A DNA stretch of 64,000 bases from the NCBI RefSeq assembly GCF_000338875.1, contig NZ_AOMO01000034.1, positions 1 through 64,000 of the forward strand. Direction: 5' to 3'. Origin of the DNA: Vibrio mimicus CAIM 602. Lineage in GTDB: Bacteria; Pseudomonadota; Gammaproteobacteria; Enterobacterales; Vibrionaceae. A model generated the notes under the pieces. That model searched no databases. It saw nothing but the letters and a program-made list of their open reading frames with translations, and was not told the DNA's origin. The translations under genes were made by a program, and so were the position numbers. Shown here piece by piece: positions 1-8,724 of the stretch. Numbering within the stretch: the first letter of the stretch is position 1; each line of letters starts with the position of its first letter.

Positions 1-201
1 AAAAGAAAAAATGGCTGTCTATTCTGTGTACAAAGTGTATAGTGTACTGAGCTCACGAATGCGGGCTATTAATGAATAATTTAGTTCAAGTATCTTCCTA
101 GTTCTCTTTCGAATCGTTTCGTCATATTACTCCTTCGGTACCTTACCTTTATCCCATTAAATAGCTTCGTATATTAGTTTTTTATGTTTATCGAGGTATT
201 T
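1..201 (+). promoter_or_regulatory. Probable long 5' leader of the cold-shock gene
   Basis: No gene is visible here. The stretch is AT-rich and runs directly into the cold-shock gene, with a GAGG ribosome-binding site at about 193-196. Its order of short motifs resembles the leader of the second cold-shock gene near 29.5-29.7 kb on the other strand. Cold-shock genes of the CspA family usually have long, structured, temperature-responsive 5' leaders. The regulatory role here is inferred from that family knowledge. Confidence 0.35.
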
Positions 202-414
202 ATGTCTAATAAATTAACAGGTTCGGTTAAGTGGTTTAATGAAAGTAAAGGCTTTGGCTTCATTACTCCTGACAGTGGCAGCTCTGATGTATTTGTTCAC
301 TTCAATTCAATCGCTTCAGATGGTTTTAAAACTTTATTTGAAGGTCAAAAAGTCAGTTTTAGTATCGAGCAGGGAAGTAAAGGTCCACAGGCTGTGAATG
401 TCATTCCTGCTTAA
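202..414 (+). CDS. CspA-family cold-shock protein
   Basis: A 70-residue single cold-shock domain protein that binds single-stranded RNA or DNA and melts RNA secondary structure in the cytoplasm. The RNP1 motif (KGFGFI) and RNP2-like motif (VFVHF) are both present, and the length is normal for CspA-type proteins. I start at the ATG at 202, behind a GAGG site, rather than at an upstream in-frame ATG at 184, because this gives the canonical MSNK...GSVKWFN start and matches the paralogue at 29277-29489. The gene stands alone, followed by a stretch with only very small ORFs. Which conditions induce this copy cannot be told from the sequence. Confidence 0.93.
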   Translation: MSNKLTGSVKWFNESKGFGFITPDSGSSDVFVHFNSIASDGFKTLFEGQKVSFSIEQGSKGPQAVNVIPA

Positions 415-803
415 AAGTGGAGGGAGGTGCATCAATATACAGCTTTTATTGTAAACACCTCCGATTTTCTGAAATTTAACGAGGATCCAATGACTCGAAG
501 AACTAGTCGCCAATTGTATTGGTATTATATTAAACGTGATAAAGCATCAGCGCAGGAAAAATAGAATTTGTTCAGAGTTGATTTTCATCTATACCTCAAT
601 GAAATATCTTGGTCTGCATCAATACATCAGCTTAATAGTGATATGTTGAAACGGCACAGAGTACCTAAAATAAGATTTTTTTGATAAGGGTCTTCATTTC
701 TCTTTCTGTGAAGAGACAGGCAGAGGTGAAATATTGGATGGTAAAAGTCTATACTTGGGATTTTTTATCGTTAGAGATTAACGGTTTTTATGAGGATTTG
801 ATT
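415..803. other. Intergenic stretch with one possible micro-ORF
   Basis: No convincing gene of normal size. A 24-codon ORF at 490-564 on the plus strand starts 6-7 bases after a GAGG sequence and reads MTRRTSRQLYWYYIKRD..., a basic, aromatic-rich peptide. It could be a leader or small peptide, but I recognise nothing in it. The rest is AT-rich DNA with no clear hairpin terminator after the cold-shock gene. Confidence 0.25.
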
Positions 804-953
804 ATGAAAAAAAGAAATAAGAAAAAAATAAATAAAAATGATGATCTTAATCAGGATAAGACTGAAAACTTGAACCAAGTGAGAAGACGAATTGAAGATA
901 TCTTGTTGAAAAGAGAACAAGATAAACTGTTTGAACTCGATATGTATTATTGA
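804..953 (+). CDS. Small lysine-rich protein, possibly PA3496-like
   Basis: A 49-residue ORF with a very basic N terminus (MKKRNKKKINKN) and a C-terminal helix containing RRRIEDILLKRE. A GAGG site sits about 9 bases before the ATG, which is why I choose this start over the longer open frame beginning at 681. The pattern of a basic head plus an RRRIE... helix recalls the short PA3496 family of putative envelope-integrity proteins, but this is a memory-based resemblance over very few residues. The neighbours (cold-shock gene upstream, nhaA downstream) say little about function. Confidence 0.45.
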   Translation: MKKRNKKKINKNDDLNQDKTENLNQVRRRIEDILLKREQDKLFELDMYY

Positions 954-1074
954 AAACAAGAAATCATCTCTTGCCTACCAATGCTAGCATTTTTATGTGT
1001 GCCAATATATTTAGCGAAATAAATCTTGCTTTGATGAATTAACGTAGATTATTGATGGATTACGTTGGAGTGAC

Positions 1075-2451
1075 GTGTTTTCGTTGATGGATAATATACT
1101 GAATATGAATTTCAAATCTAGAAAACCCACTACCACGAATTTAACTCAATTACCTAAAGAGTATATTGACTGGTTCTCAAAGCCTATTACTAGATTTATT
1201 GCGATTGAATCGGCAGCTGGGATTGTATTGTTTATTGCAACTTTATGTGCGGTTATTATTGCGAATTCACCTCTTAGTGAGTCATATGCCAAGTTTTGGG
1301 AGCTTTCGCTAGGTATTACAATTGATTCTTTTGTGTTTGAGCGATCATTACACTCATGGATTAATGACGCTGCAATGACAATATTTTTCTTTCTTATCGC
1401 ATTAGAACTTAAACGTGAGCTCGTATTGGGTGAACTACGTAACCCTAAGTTAGCCGTGCTTTCTATTTCGGCGGCTCTCGGGGGAATGTTGGTTCCTGCA
1501 TTTTTCTACCTAACCCTTCAAATTGGAGAGCCCGGACAAAATGGTTGGGGTACGGTTATGGCAACGGATACAGCATTTGTTATTGGATGCCTTGCTTTGT
1601 TAGGGAAGAGTATCCCTAAAAGCTTAAGGGTATTCATGTTGTCAATGGCTGTTGTGGATGATATCGGGGCTATTTTGGTGGTTGCCATTGGTTATGGAGA
1701 AGATATCAAGTGGCTTGCTATTTGTTTTTCAATTCTTGGGTTTCTAATGGTTCGCCTCATGTCTTTTATGGGGATCCGCAGCATTGGACTATTTTCTATT
1801 GCTGGGGGTTTAGTGTGGTTAGCCGTTGATGCTTCTGGCGTACATCCGACATTAACCGGTGTTATCCTTGGCTTGTTAACACCGACAAGTAAATGGGTTA
1901 GCAAACAGCGCCTCTATACTATTATGAACACGATAGTTTCTGCGTCACCTCGTGGGCACTGGAGTGGCAATAATATAGAGCGTCTTACTTTGAAAACTGC
2001 AGGTGCTGCGGCACGGGAAGTTCTTTCACCTGTTGAGCGATTAGAGATCATGTTGCATCCCTGGGTCGGATTTCTAATCATGCCATTATTTGCGTTAGCA
2101 AATGCTGGTGTTGTGTTAGAGAGAACCAGTTTTTTCTCACCAATTACGCTTGCGGTACTTACCGGGTTTGTCTTTGGAAAACCTATTGGTGTTCTATTGT
2201 TTAGTTGGTTTGCAGTTAAAATAAATATAGCAAAGCGTCCCGATAATCTGCAGTGGAATATGATTATTGGTGGGGGGATGTTAGCGGGTATCGGGTTTAC
2301 AATGGCTCTATTTATCGCCGAGTTGGCGTATACCCCTGAGCAAATTCAGTTTGCTAAGATAGGTATTTTTTCAGCTTCTATCCTGTCAGCATCTTTAGGA
2401 TTTCTTTTCTTACGATATTGTACGGGTTCTCCACCCTCAAGGATTGATTAA
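1075..2451 (+). CDS. nhaA: Na+/H+ antiporter NhaA
   Basis: A 458-residue inner-membrane antiporter that expels Na+ or Li+ in exchange for H+, supporting pH and salt homeostasis. The family signatures are clear: the unwound-helix region ATDTAFVIG with the Asp equivalent to E. coli D133, and the paired Asp of VVDDIGAI equivalent to D163/D164, which form the ion site. About a dozen hydrophobic helices follow the usual order, and the C-terminal helix set (GGGMLAGIGFTMALFIAELA) is intact. The GTG at 1075 has a good GGAG site just upstream; an ATG at 1087 is an alternative. Vibrios normally carry nhaA elsewhere, so this copy, lying in what looks like accessory DNA, may be additional. Confidence 0.93.
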   Translation: MFSLMDNILNMNFKSRKPTTTNLTQLPKEYIDWFSKPITRFIAIESAAGIVLFIATLCAVIIANSPLSESYAKFWELSLGITIDSFVFERSLHSWINDAAMTIFFFLIALELKRELVLGELRNPKLAVLSISAALGGMLVPAFFYLTLQIGEPGQNGWGTVMATDTAFVIGCLALLGKSIPKSLRVFMLSMAVVDDIGAILVVAIGYGEDIKWLAICFSILGFLMVRLMSFMGIRSIGLFSIAGGLVWLAVDASGVHPTLTGVILGLLTPTSKWVSKQRLYTIMNTIVSASPRGHWSGNNIERLTLKTAGAAAREVLSPVERLEIMLHPWVGFLIMPLFALANAGVVLERTSFFSPITLAVLTGFVFGKPIGVLLFSWFAVKINIAKRPDNLQWNMIIGGGMLAGIGFTMALFIAELAYTPEQIQFAKIGIFSASILSASLGFLFLRYCTGSPPSRID

Positions 2452-2628
2452 ACAGCCGTTTTCTTTGGTTCACGCAGGCATGTACGAGTCTAATAATATA
2501 AAATACGAGTATTCATGAACTTACTTAGTACCTAAGAATGCGGTTTGTCTAGATGTGAACATTGTTGGTTGAAAAGCGTTCAAATGTCTTACGGGTATTT
2601 TGAAATACGTGCTACAGTGTTTGCTATC

Positions 2629-2646
2629 CCCCACAGCTTAGTGGGG
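2629..2646 (+). terminator. Hairpin downstream of nhaA
   Basis: A perfect 6-bp stem (CCCCAC / GTGGGG) with a 6-base loop lies 180 bp after nhaA and 70 bp before the next gene, followed by only a short T run. It could be a weak terminator or part of the leader of the downstream DUF1611 gene. A second small inverted repeat (CCTAA / TTAGG) sits immediately before that gene's start. Confidence 0.35.
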
Positions 2647-2718
2647 ACATTTTGTCGAAACTGGAAAAACTAGCCTCCCCATTTTGCCCTCCTAAGCCTA
2701 ACAGAGTTAGGTCTTATC

Positions 2719-3867
2719 ATGTCTTCTACAACACGAAAAATGAGTACGAGTCAGTATCTTCAAGGAGCTTCTTTACCTCAATCTAATTTATTTCCACAAC
2801 AGAGAGAAACGGCCATTGTATATTGTGAAGGTTACTTTGGTGAAAATACTGGAAAAACAGCGAATGGTCTTATTCGAGAGTCAAATCGTTTCAATATTAT
2901 GTCCATCATTGATAGTACAAAAGCGGGACAAGACAGTGGTTTGTATCTTAATGGCATTGAAAATGGAATTCCGATTTGCTCGAGCTTAAGTCAAGCTATT
3001 TCCATTAGTGAATATATACCTGAATATTTTATTTATGGCTTAGCACCGGATAGTGGACATTTAACTTTAATTGAAAGACAGCTAATTCATAAAGCTATGC
3101 GTCTTGGTATGAATATTGTCATTGGCTTGCATGAGTTCTTAAATGAGGACCCGGAGTTTGTTGAAACGGCAAAGAAGCATCATGTAAAAATTGTTGATAT
3201 CAGAAAGCCGAGACCCACGAAAGACTTAAAGATTTTTTCTAACCGTATTCAAAATGTACTTTGTACAAGAATTTTAGTGATGGGTACGGATTGTGCGATA
3301 GGAAAACGCACAACGGCTTTAGCATTAACAAGAATGTTGAAAAATAGTGGTTTAAACGCAGTTATGATTGCAACTGGGCAAACCGGCTTGATTCAAGGCT
3401 CAAGTTACGGTGTTGCGCTAGATGCTGTTCCTTCTCAATATTGTGTGGGTGAGCTTGAGGCAGTGATTGTAGAGGCCTATGAGAATGAGAAGCCAGATGT
3501 GATAGTCATAGAAGGGCAAGGTGCACTTAGTCATCCTTCGTTTTGTACTAGTGCCTCTATCATTCGAGGCTCTCAACCTACAGCTATCATTCTACAACAT
3601 TCTCCTATGCGTGTTTATTTAAGTGGCTCCGAAGAGTATTTAATGCCTGAACTGGGAGCAGAAATCGATTTGATAGAACATTTTTCGGGAGCTCCTGTTA
3701 TTGGTATAACATTGAACAATACAGGTATGGATGAACATTCGATCAGAGAAACAATTTTTGAATATAGCAATAAATATCAAGTGCCTGTAACCGAATTGTT
3801 TACATTACCCAATGATGTTTTAGTGGATATGGTTCTTGACAGGTTCCCTGAATTAGATGTGGTCTAA
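2719..3867 (+). CDS. DUF1611 / DgcN-like P-loop protein
   Basis: A 382-residue protein of the DUF1611 family. The C-terminal half carries a P-loop (GTDCAIGKRTT, about residues 193-203) in a MobB/BioD-like NTPase fold, with EGQGALSHPS further on. The N-terminal half has the Rossmann-like domain usual for the family. The characterised member DgcN is a D-glutamate N-acetyltransferase of D-amino-acid breakdown, normally next to dgcA. No dgcA, racemase or transporter lies beside it here, so the exact substrate is uncertain. The gene ends 40 bp before a phage-type terminator repeat. Its AT-rich base use matches the nhaA and cold-shock genes rather than the phage genes downstream. Confidence 0.8.
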   Translation: MSSTTRKMSTSQYLQGASLPQSNLFPQQRETAIVYCEGYFGENTGKTANGLIRESNRFNIMSIIDSTKAGQDSGLYLNGIENGIPICSSLSQAISISEYIPEYFIYGLAPDSGHLTLIERQLIHKAMRLGMNIVIGLHEFLNEDPEFVETAKKHHVKIVDIRKPRPTKDLKIFSNRIQNVLCTRILVMGTDCAIGKRTTALALTRMLKNSGLNAVMIATGQTGLIQGSSYGVALDAVPSQYCVGELEAVIVEAYENEKPDVIVIEGQGALSHPSFCTSASIIRGSQPTAIILQHSPMRVYLSGSEEYLMPELGAEIDLIEHFSGAPVIGITLNNTGMDEHSIRETIFEYSNKYQVPVTELFTLPNDVLVDMVLDRFPELDVV

Positions 3868-3910
3868 TGATTGAAATTAAATGGTTCCCAATCTCAGATT
3901 AAGACCAAAA

Positions 3911-4010
3911 ATATCAAAGCTACCTTCGGGTGGCTTTTTTATTTTTGAACACTGCCAATGGCGTGGTTTTTTATACGTTGATCGGGAGTTGAGATGCCAT
4001 CGCAAGAGCC
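3911..4010 (+). repeat. Direct repeat copy A: double terminator plus holin start
   Basis: This roughly 100-bp stretch matches 9887-9987 at about 80-85% identity by eye. Both copies hold a hairpin with a TTCG- or TCCG-type tetraloop and a T6 run (here AGCTACC-TTCG-GGTGGCT then TTTTTT), a second GCCA/TGGC hairpin with its own T run, the string CGGGAGTTGAGATGCCAT (ribosome-binding site plus start codon) and AAGAGCC or the like. The two copies bracket the umuDC-Zorya cargo. The sequence shows the repeat directly; that it mediated cargo insertion or exchange is inference. Confidence 0.8.
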
Positions 4011-4132
4011 AATGCTATGACAACGCCAAACCCAAGCGGATTTTGCAAGAAATCGAAAGCCTCAATCTCGAAATGAGCCAAATGCAAAGCCAGATGCTGC
4101 AAACCGTAGAGGCCATGATTGAACAGATGTAG
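3994..4132 (+). pseudogene. Truncated holin start fused to an unknown coiled-coil gene end
   Basis: The ATG at 3994 has the same ribosome-binding site and the same opening (M-P-x-x-E-P) as the intact holin at 9971, but the frame stops after eight codons. From about 4007 a different, unrelated reading frame stays open to a TAG at 4130-4132. It encodes a helical, coiled-coil-like tail (ILQEIESLNLEMSQMQSQML...). This looks like a deletion junction joining the holin start to the 3' end of another phage gene. I do not recognise the second gene. Confidence 0.5.
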
Positions 4133-4265
4133 CAGGTTCGATTTGAAAGTGTATTGATTACAAACATTTGGACAAACGCCTCTCAAATGCTCGATGAGAG
4201 GACGGGGAATTTGTAACTTAGTATCGTTTTTAAATTGCTTTTTCGTGATTTCAATATAAAAATAA

Positions 4266-4285
4266 TACTGTATATAAATACAGTA
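4266..4285 (+). promoter_or_regulatory. LexA (SOS) box upstream of the umuDC-like operon
   Basis: The sequence contains CTGT-N8-ACAG (CTGTATATAAATACAG, core 4268-4283), a perfect match to the gammaproteobacterial LexA operator, within a longer palindrome. It ends 8-10 bases before the umuD-like ATG at 4293, so bound LexA would cover the promoter start region. This predicts SOS induction of the operon after DNA damage. Confidence 0.92.
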
Positions 4286-4292
4286 AAGTTAT

Positions 4293-4700
4293 ATGAAAGT
4301 CATACCTATTTACGCAAGTGCGGGCATCACAGGTTTTGAAAGTCCTGCAACTGAATACAAACAACTCTCCATTGATCTTGATGGTTTACTTATCCAGCAT
4401 CCGAGCGCCACTTTTATTGGTAAAGCGAGTGGCGATTCTATGCAAGGAGTGGGGATATTTGATGGCGATTTACTGATTGTTGATCGTCATCTTGAAGCAA
4501 TGAATCACGATGTGATTGTTGCGAATTTTAATGGCGAGTTTGTATGTAAGATCCTCGACATTCGTCGTCGATTATTGCTCTCTGCAAATGAAAAAATGCA
4601 ACCTGTAGCTATCCACGATTTTGATACCTTCTCTTTAGAAGGAGTTGTGGTTAGCTCCATTCGTTTCCATCGAAGTAATCAGATATTGAGTGATCAGTGA
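4293..4700 (+). CDS. umuD: UmuD-like SOS mutagenesis protein (S24 peptidase)
   Basis: A 135-residue LexA/UmuD-fold protein that, after RecA-assisted self-cleavage, partners UmuC in translesion polymerase V. The catalytic Ser is seen in SGDSMQG (about Ser49) and the Lys in GEFVCK (about Lys86). The N-terminal arm is short and carries ASAGITGFESPA. The Ala-Gly pair is a plausible cleavage site, while the position matching the E. coli Cys-Gly site reads Thr-Gly. A perfect LexA box lies directly upstream, and the stop overlaps the umuC ATG, so the two genes are coupled. Chromosomal, plasmid and prophage versions (RumA, ImpA types) exist; the setting here suggests an accessory copy. Confidence 0.93.
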   Translation: MKVIPIYASAGITGFESPATEYKQLSIDLDGLLIQHPSATFIGKASGDSMQGVGIFDGDLLIVDRHLEAMNHDVIVANFNGEFVCKILDIRRRLLLSANEKMQPVAIHDFDTFSLEGVVVSSIRFHRSNQILSDQ

Positions 4701-5956
4701 TGTTTGCTTTAGTTGATGCTAACTCGTTTTACTGTAGTGCTGAACAAGTCTTTCGTCCGGATTGGCGAGGAAAGCCCATCATAGTGTTATCAAACAATGA
4801 TGGTTGTGTTGTGGCCGCGAACCGCCAAGCAAAGGAAGCGGGTGTTGAGAAGTTTAAACCCTACTTTCAGGTTAAAGCGCTTTGTGAGCAAAAAGGCGTT
4901 ATTGCACTTTCATCAAACTATGAGTTGTATGCCGACTTATCGTCAAAGATGATGCAGGTGATCGGGAGATTCGCGCCCGAGCAACACATATACAGCATTG
5001 ATGAGTCGTTTTTATCTTTTGAGCATGTTTATCCTGCTATCTCGTGTTTTAGAAAATTAGGCATGGAACTCAGACGCACAGTATGGCGTGAGTGCCGTCT
5101 TCCTGTAAGTGTTGGCTTTGGGAGTACATTAACACTTGCGAAAGTGGCTAACCATGCCGCAAAAAAATTGGATGCTTATCAAGGTGTTTGTGTACTTGAT
5201 AATGAAAAAGAGCGTCAAATAGTGTTATCTCAATTACGAGCGGTTGATGTGTGGGGCATCGGTCGTAAACTTGGACAGCGCCTACAGCTAATGGGCATTA
5301 AAACCGCTTTACAACTGGCTAACTATCCTCCAGCCCTCATTAGGAAAGAGTTTAACGTTGAGGTTGAACGTACCGTTCGTGAGTTGAATGGACAAAAATG
5401 CAAAGGATGGGATGTGGCTCGAGCCGATAAGAAACAAATTTTTTCTACGCGTAGTGCAGGGCAGCGAATTACAGATATTGAGTCGTTGAAACAAGCCTTG
5501 TGTAAACATGCCAATATTGCCTCTTATAAGGCCCGTCAACAAAAATCACTCTGCCGAGTCATGCTCTGTTTTGCAAATAGCTCTCCGTTTGACGAATATT
5601 CGGTTGTACGTAGAGCGATTCATAGATTTGCTTATCCGACATCTGATGTGACGCAATTGACCCAGATTGCCTCTTTATTGGCTGAGCAATTGTTTCAGGA
5701 GGATATTCGGTTTTATAAGATTGGCGTAGGTTTGCTTGACCTTGTTGATGGGCAACATGAACAACCAGATTTATTCAATCCTAATCCGAACAACCCTGCG
5801 TTGATGCATGTCTACGATACTCTAAATGGCCGGTATGGGAGTGATACCCTTTTTTTGGCGGCACAGGGTATTACTCAGAAATGGGCAATGCGGCGTGATA
5901 TGTTGACTCCACAGTACACAACGCGTTGGCAAGATATCCCCAAGATAAGATGTTGA
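4700..5956 (+). CDS. umuC: UmuC-like Y-family DNA polymerase V subunit
   Basis: A 418-residue Y-family polymerase that copies past DNA lesions together with UmuD'. The N terminus MFALVDANSFYCS holds the first metal-binding Asp, and YSIDESFL holds the catalytic Asp-Glu pair. Helix-hairpin-helix and little-finger regions follow in normal order, and the length is close to E. coli UmuC (422). I use the ATG at 4700, which overlaps the umuD stop as TGATG; a GTG one codon upstream is less likely. The operon ends before a 300-bp gap and the Zorya genes, so a damage-induced mutator and a phage-defence module share one cargo block. Confidence 0.95.
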   Translation: MFALVDANSFYCSAEQVFRPDWRGKPIIVLSNNDGCVVAANRQAKEAGVEKFKPYFQVKALCEQKGVIALSSNYELYADLSSKMMQVIGRFAPEQHIYSIDESFLSFEHVYPAISCFRKLGMELRRTVWRECRLPVSVGFGSTLTLAKVANHAAKKLDAYQGVCVLDNEKERQIVLSQLRAVDVWGIGRKLGQRLQLMGIKTALQLANYPPALIRKEFNVEVERTVRELNGQKCKGWDVARADKKQIFSTRSAGQRITDIESLKQALCKHANIASYKARQQKSLCRVMLCFANSSPFDEYSVVRRAIHRFAYPTSDVTQLTQIASLLAEQLFQEDIRFYKIGVGLLDLVDGQHEQPDLFNPNPNNPALMHVYDTLNGRYGSDTLFLAAQGITQKWAMRRDMLTPQYTTRWQDIPKIRC

Positions 5957-6259
5957 ATTAGCAAAATCTTGAGAGTAAGTGGCTAAGACTTTGTAAAAAA
6001 GCATTGTTTCGTTTTGAACTGGTCGTCAATTTCAAACAAATGACTCAATAATTGCGATTCTCAATCTCGGCGATTTAAAAAGTGAATCGCGATTAAATGC
6101 ATATGTGATTGTTGTGTGTATACATGGCATCGATCCCATAACCTAAGGTTTTCATAACTATTGCTTACTTCACGATATAAGCATTTAAGGTATAGCGTGC
6201 CACATATCTTTGATTTAAAATTTTGTTCCTCGTCATCATATACAACAAGTTTTTAAGCA
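5957..6259. other. Intergenic stretch before the Zorya operon
   Basis: No gene seen. The AT-rich stretch presumably holds the promoter of the zorA-zorB-zorE operon. I see no LexA box, no strong hairpin after umuC and no repeat, so transcription running through from the umuDC promoter cannot be excluded. Confidence 0.3.
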
Positions 6260-8014
6260 ATGACAAACGCATTGGCAAGTTTTATAGCATCATACTCCGC
6301 AGCAGCAATTTCAGATGCATTTATTTATCTCATTGTATTTCTTTTGATTTTTTCGACGGCATTGGCTTACAAAGGGAAAGCCCCAAGATTTACCTCAAGT
6401 ACGACAAACATTTTAACATCACTTGGTATCCTTGGTACTTTTGCTGGAATAATTGTCGGCTTAATGGAGTTCAATCCGTCCAATATTGATGAAAGCATAG
6501 AGTCTCTATTAGCAGGGCTTAAAACTGCTTTCTTGACAAGCCTCGTGGGCATGGCAGCTTCAATACTATACAAAACTTCCTTAGGCTTGATTTCACAGAA
6601 GGAGAAAGAGGTTATAAAAAGTGTTGGGCCTGAGGAAATCTATTCCGTCATGTCTGCACAACTGAACTCGTCACAAGAATTGTTAACAGCGATAAAAGGG
6701 GATGAGGACTCATCATTGACGTCGCAGATAAAAAATCTCCGGATTGACATTAATGATGGACAAAAGTCTATGAATCGTTATTTGGAGCAAGCAGCCATAG
6801 ACAGTAGCAATTTTCAAAGCAAATTGTGGCAGAAGATGGATGAGTTTGGTGACCTTTTATCAAAATCAGCAACGGAACAAGTTATTAACGCTTTGAAAGA
6901 AGTAATAGTTGAGTTTAATGACAAATTGACAGAACAGTTTGGTGAAAACTTCAAGCGTTTAGATGAGTCCGTCAAGAAGCTAGTTGACTGGCAAGAAAAT
7001 TACAAAGCACAGCTAGCAGATATGGCAATCAAATATCAGATGGGAGTTGATGCCATTTCATTTACTGAAAAATCGGTTGCAAGTATTCGTGAACGTACAG
7101 AAGCGATCCCAGCAACGATGGAAAAACTACAACAAGTGATGGAGTTTGGTCACGAGCAAGTTATTGAGCTTGAACATAGATTAGAAGCTTTCAAAGATCT
7201 TCGTGATAAAGCTATTGAAGCAATGCCTCAAATTCGTGAACAGATGGATAATACCATGTCGGTTATCACTGAATCTGTTCAAGCTGCATCAAGCCACTAC
7301 GTAGCGATGCTGCATGAGTCGCAAAACATAATCGAGCAATTTACTTCAACTGCGAATCAAAGTGTTGAACATCTACGCATGAATTTAGAAACTGGTGCTG
7401 AAAAGGTATCTCAACAGCTAATTGAAAGCTCCCATACTTTAAGTGGCAAACTAGCAGAAGCGTCATTAGATATTCAGGAACAAGTCGGTACTGCCACTGG
7501 TGGTTTAAGCAATGTTACGAGTCACTTGACTGATACAACAGAACAGATCCGCCAACATCTTGAAGATTCCATCACTGAGCTAAATGGTCAATTACGTGTA
7601 CTTGTTGCGGACATCAAAGATGATGCTCGTGAAACAGGTAAAGTTTTGAAGGATGCTAATCAAGAACTAATCATTAGTACGAAAGAGGTTCAATCTGAAA
7701 TGGCTTCGGCTACCACTAAGCTACATGAACGCTTGGAAACAACGTTGGATGAAATATTCAAGGTACAAGCTCAAGCAGTGCGTAGAACATTCGATAGTCT
7801 TGAAGATCAGATTACACAATCGGTAAGTAAAACAGGCAGTGCAGTCGAAAAGCAGGTTGAAATTTTAGATCTACAGATGCAACAAGAAATTAATAGAACC
7901 ATGAATGAAATGGGAGAGGCTCTGGCAACAATCACCCAGCAATTTACTAGAGATTACCAAAAGCTGGTTAGAGAAATGTCAAACGTGGTCAATGCAAGTA
8001 TAGCTGCAGTGTAA
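6260..8014 (+). CDS. zorA: ZorA: MotA/ExbB-like motor protein with long coiled-coil tail
   Basis: A 584-residue protein with about three membrane helices in the first 105 residues (about 16-36, 50-70 and 82-105), including the MotA/TolQ/ExbB-type segment LGILGTFAGIIVGLMEF. A very long cytoplasmic region rich in heptad-like, E/Q/K-containing helices follows to the C terminus. This head-and-long-tail plan is that of ZorA of Zorya defence, a proton-driven motor complex anchored in the inner membrane whose tail is thought to signal phage attack to the nuclease effector. zorB follows 2 bp later. The family call rests on architecture plus the gene trio; a stand-alone MotA-like protein is unlikely in this context. 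Confidence 0.9.
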   Translation: MTNALASFIASYSAAAISDAFIYLIVFLLIFSTALAYKGKAPRFTSSTTNILTSLGILGTFAGIIVGLMEFNPSNIDESIESLLAGLKTAFLTSLVGMAASILYKTSLGLISQKEKEVIKSVGPEEIYSVMSAQLNSSQELLTAIKGDEDSSLTSQIKNLRIDINDGQKSMNRYLEQAAIDSSNFQSKLWQKMDEFGDLLSKSATEQVINALKEVIVEFNDKLTEQFGENFKRLDESVKKLVDWQENYKAQLADMAIKYQMGVDAISFTEKSVASIRERTEAIPATMEKLQQVMEFGHEQVIELEHRLEAFKDLRDKAIEAMPQIREQMDNTMSVITESVQAASSHYVAMLHESQNIIEQFTSTANQSVEHLRMNLETGAEKVSQQLIESSHTLSGKLAEASLDIQEQVGTATGGLSNVTSHLTDTTEQIRQHLEDSITELNGQLRVLVADIKDDARETGKVLKDANQELIISTKEVQSEMASATTKLHERLETTLDEIFKVQAQAVRRTFDSLEDQITQSVSKTGSAVEKQVEILDLQMQQEINRTMNEMGEALATITQQFTRDYQKLVREMSNVVNASIAAV

Positions 8015-8016
8015 TC

Positions 8017-8724
8017 ATGGAAAAATTATTTGGTGTTTCTAAAACTGCCGAGCAAGGTGGTGAACATTGGATGTCAGTATCAGATCTCATGGCTGGTTTG
8101 ATGATGGTTTTCCTCTTTATATCCGTAGCTTTAATGCGAGATGCAGTGGTTGAACGTGACAAAATAAAAGACGTTGCTGAAGCTTATCAAAAAACTCAAC
8201 ATGCGATTTATGTTTCACTATTAGACGAATTTTCTAAAGATCTTGAAAAGTGGGGAGCTGAGATAGATAGAGATACGCTAAGTGTAAATTTTACAGCTCC
8301 TGAAGTGCTTTTTGCTAATGGTAAAGCTGATTTGACACAGCAATTTCAAGTCATTCTCAATGACTTTTTTCCTCGTTACCTTGAAGTCCTTGAACAGTAT
8401 AAGCCAACAATTCAAGAAATTAAGATTGAAGGGCATACCTCTAGTCGTTGGAACCATGATTCAAGCGATTATGAAGCCTATTTCAATAATATGGGATTGT
8501 CTCAGTCACGTACGCGTGCTGTTCTTAGCTATGTTATGGCTATTGATAAAGTGAGAATAAATCATTACGGATGGGTAAAGAATAACGTTGCTGCTGTTGG
8601 TTATTCATCATCGAAAGCAGTTATTAAAAATGGTTTAGAAGATGAAAAACGCTCCCGTAGAGTATCGTTTCGAGTGATCACAAATGCGGAGGCACAGATC
8701 TTGAAAATACTGGGGGCAGAATGA
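8017..8724 (+). CDS. zorB: ZorB: MotB/OmpA-domain stator protein
   Basis: A 235-residue protein with one N-terminal membrane helix (SVSDLMAGLMMVFLFISVALM). The Asp at about position 23 sits where MotB-type proteins carry the proton-binding residue. The periplasmic OmpA/MotB peptidoglycan-binding domain shows IEGHTSS and the LSQSRTRAVLSYV helix. Together with ZorA it should form the peptidoglycan-anchored, ion-driven motor of the Zorya system. Its stop overlaps the next start as ATGA (8721-8724), so zorB and the nuclease gene are translationally coupled. Confidence 0.92.
   Translation: MEKLFGVSKTAEQGGEHWMSVSDLMAGLMMVFLFISVALMRDAVVERDKIKDVAEAYQKTQHAIYVSLLDEFSKDLEKWGAEIDRDTLSVNFTAPEVLFANGKADLTQQFQVILNDFFPRYLEVLEQYKPTIQEIKIEGHTSSRWNHDSSDYEAYFNNMGLSQSRTRAVLSYVMAIDKVRINHYGWVKNNVAAVGYSSSKAVIKNGLEDEKRSRRVSFRVITNAEAQILKILGAE

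Noticed and set aside
4007..4132. IS3-type transposase remnant suggested by a CYDNA string
   Set aside because: The match is only a few residues; the rest is a coiled-coil tail unlike a transposase, and no integrase DDE motif is present.
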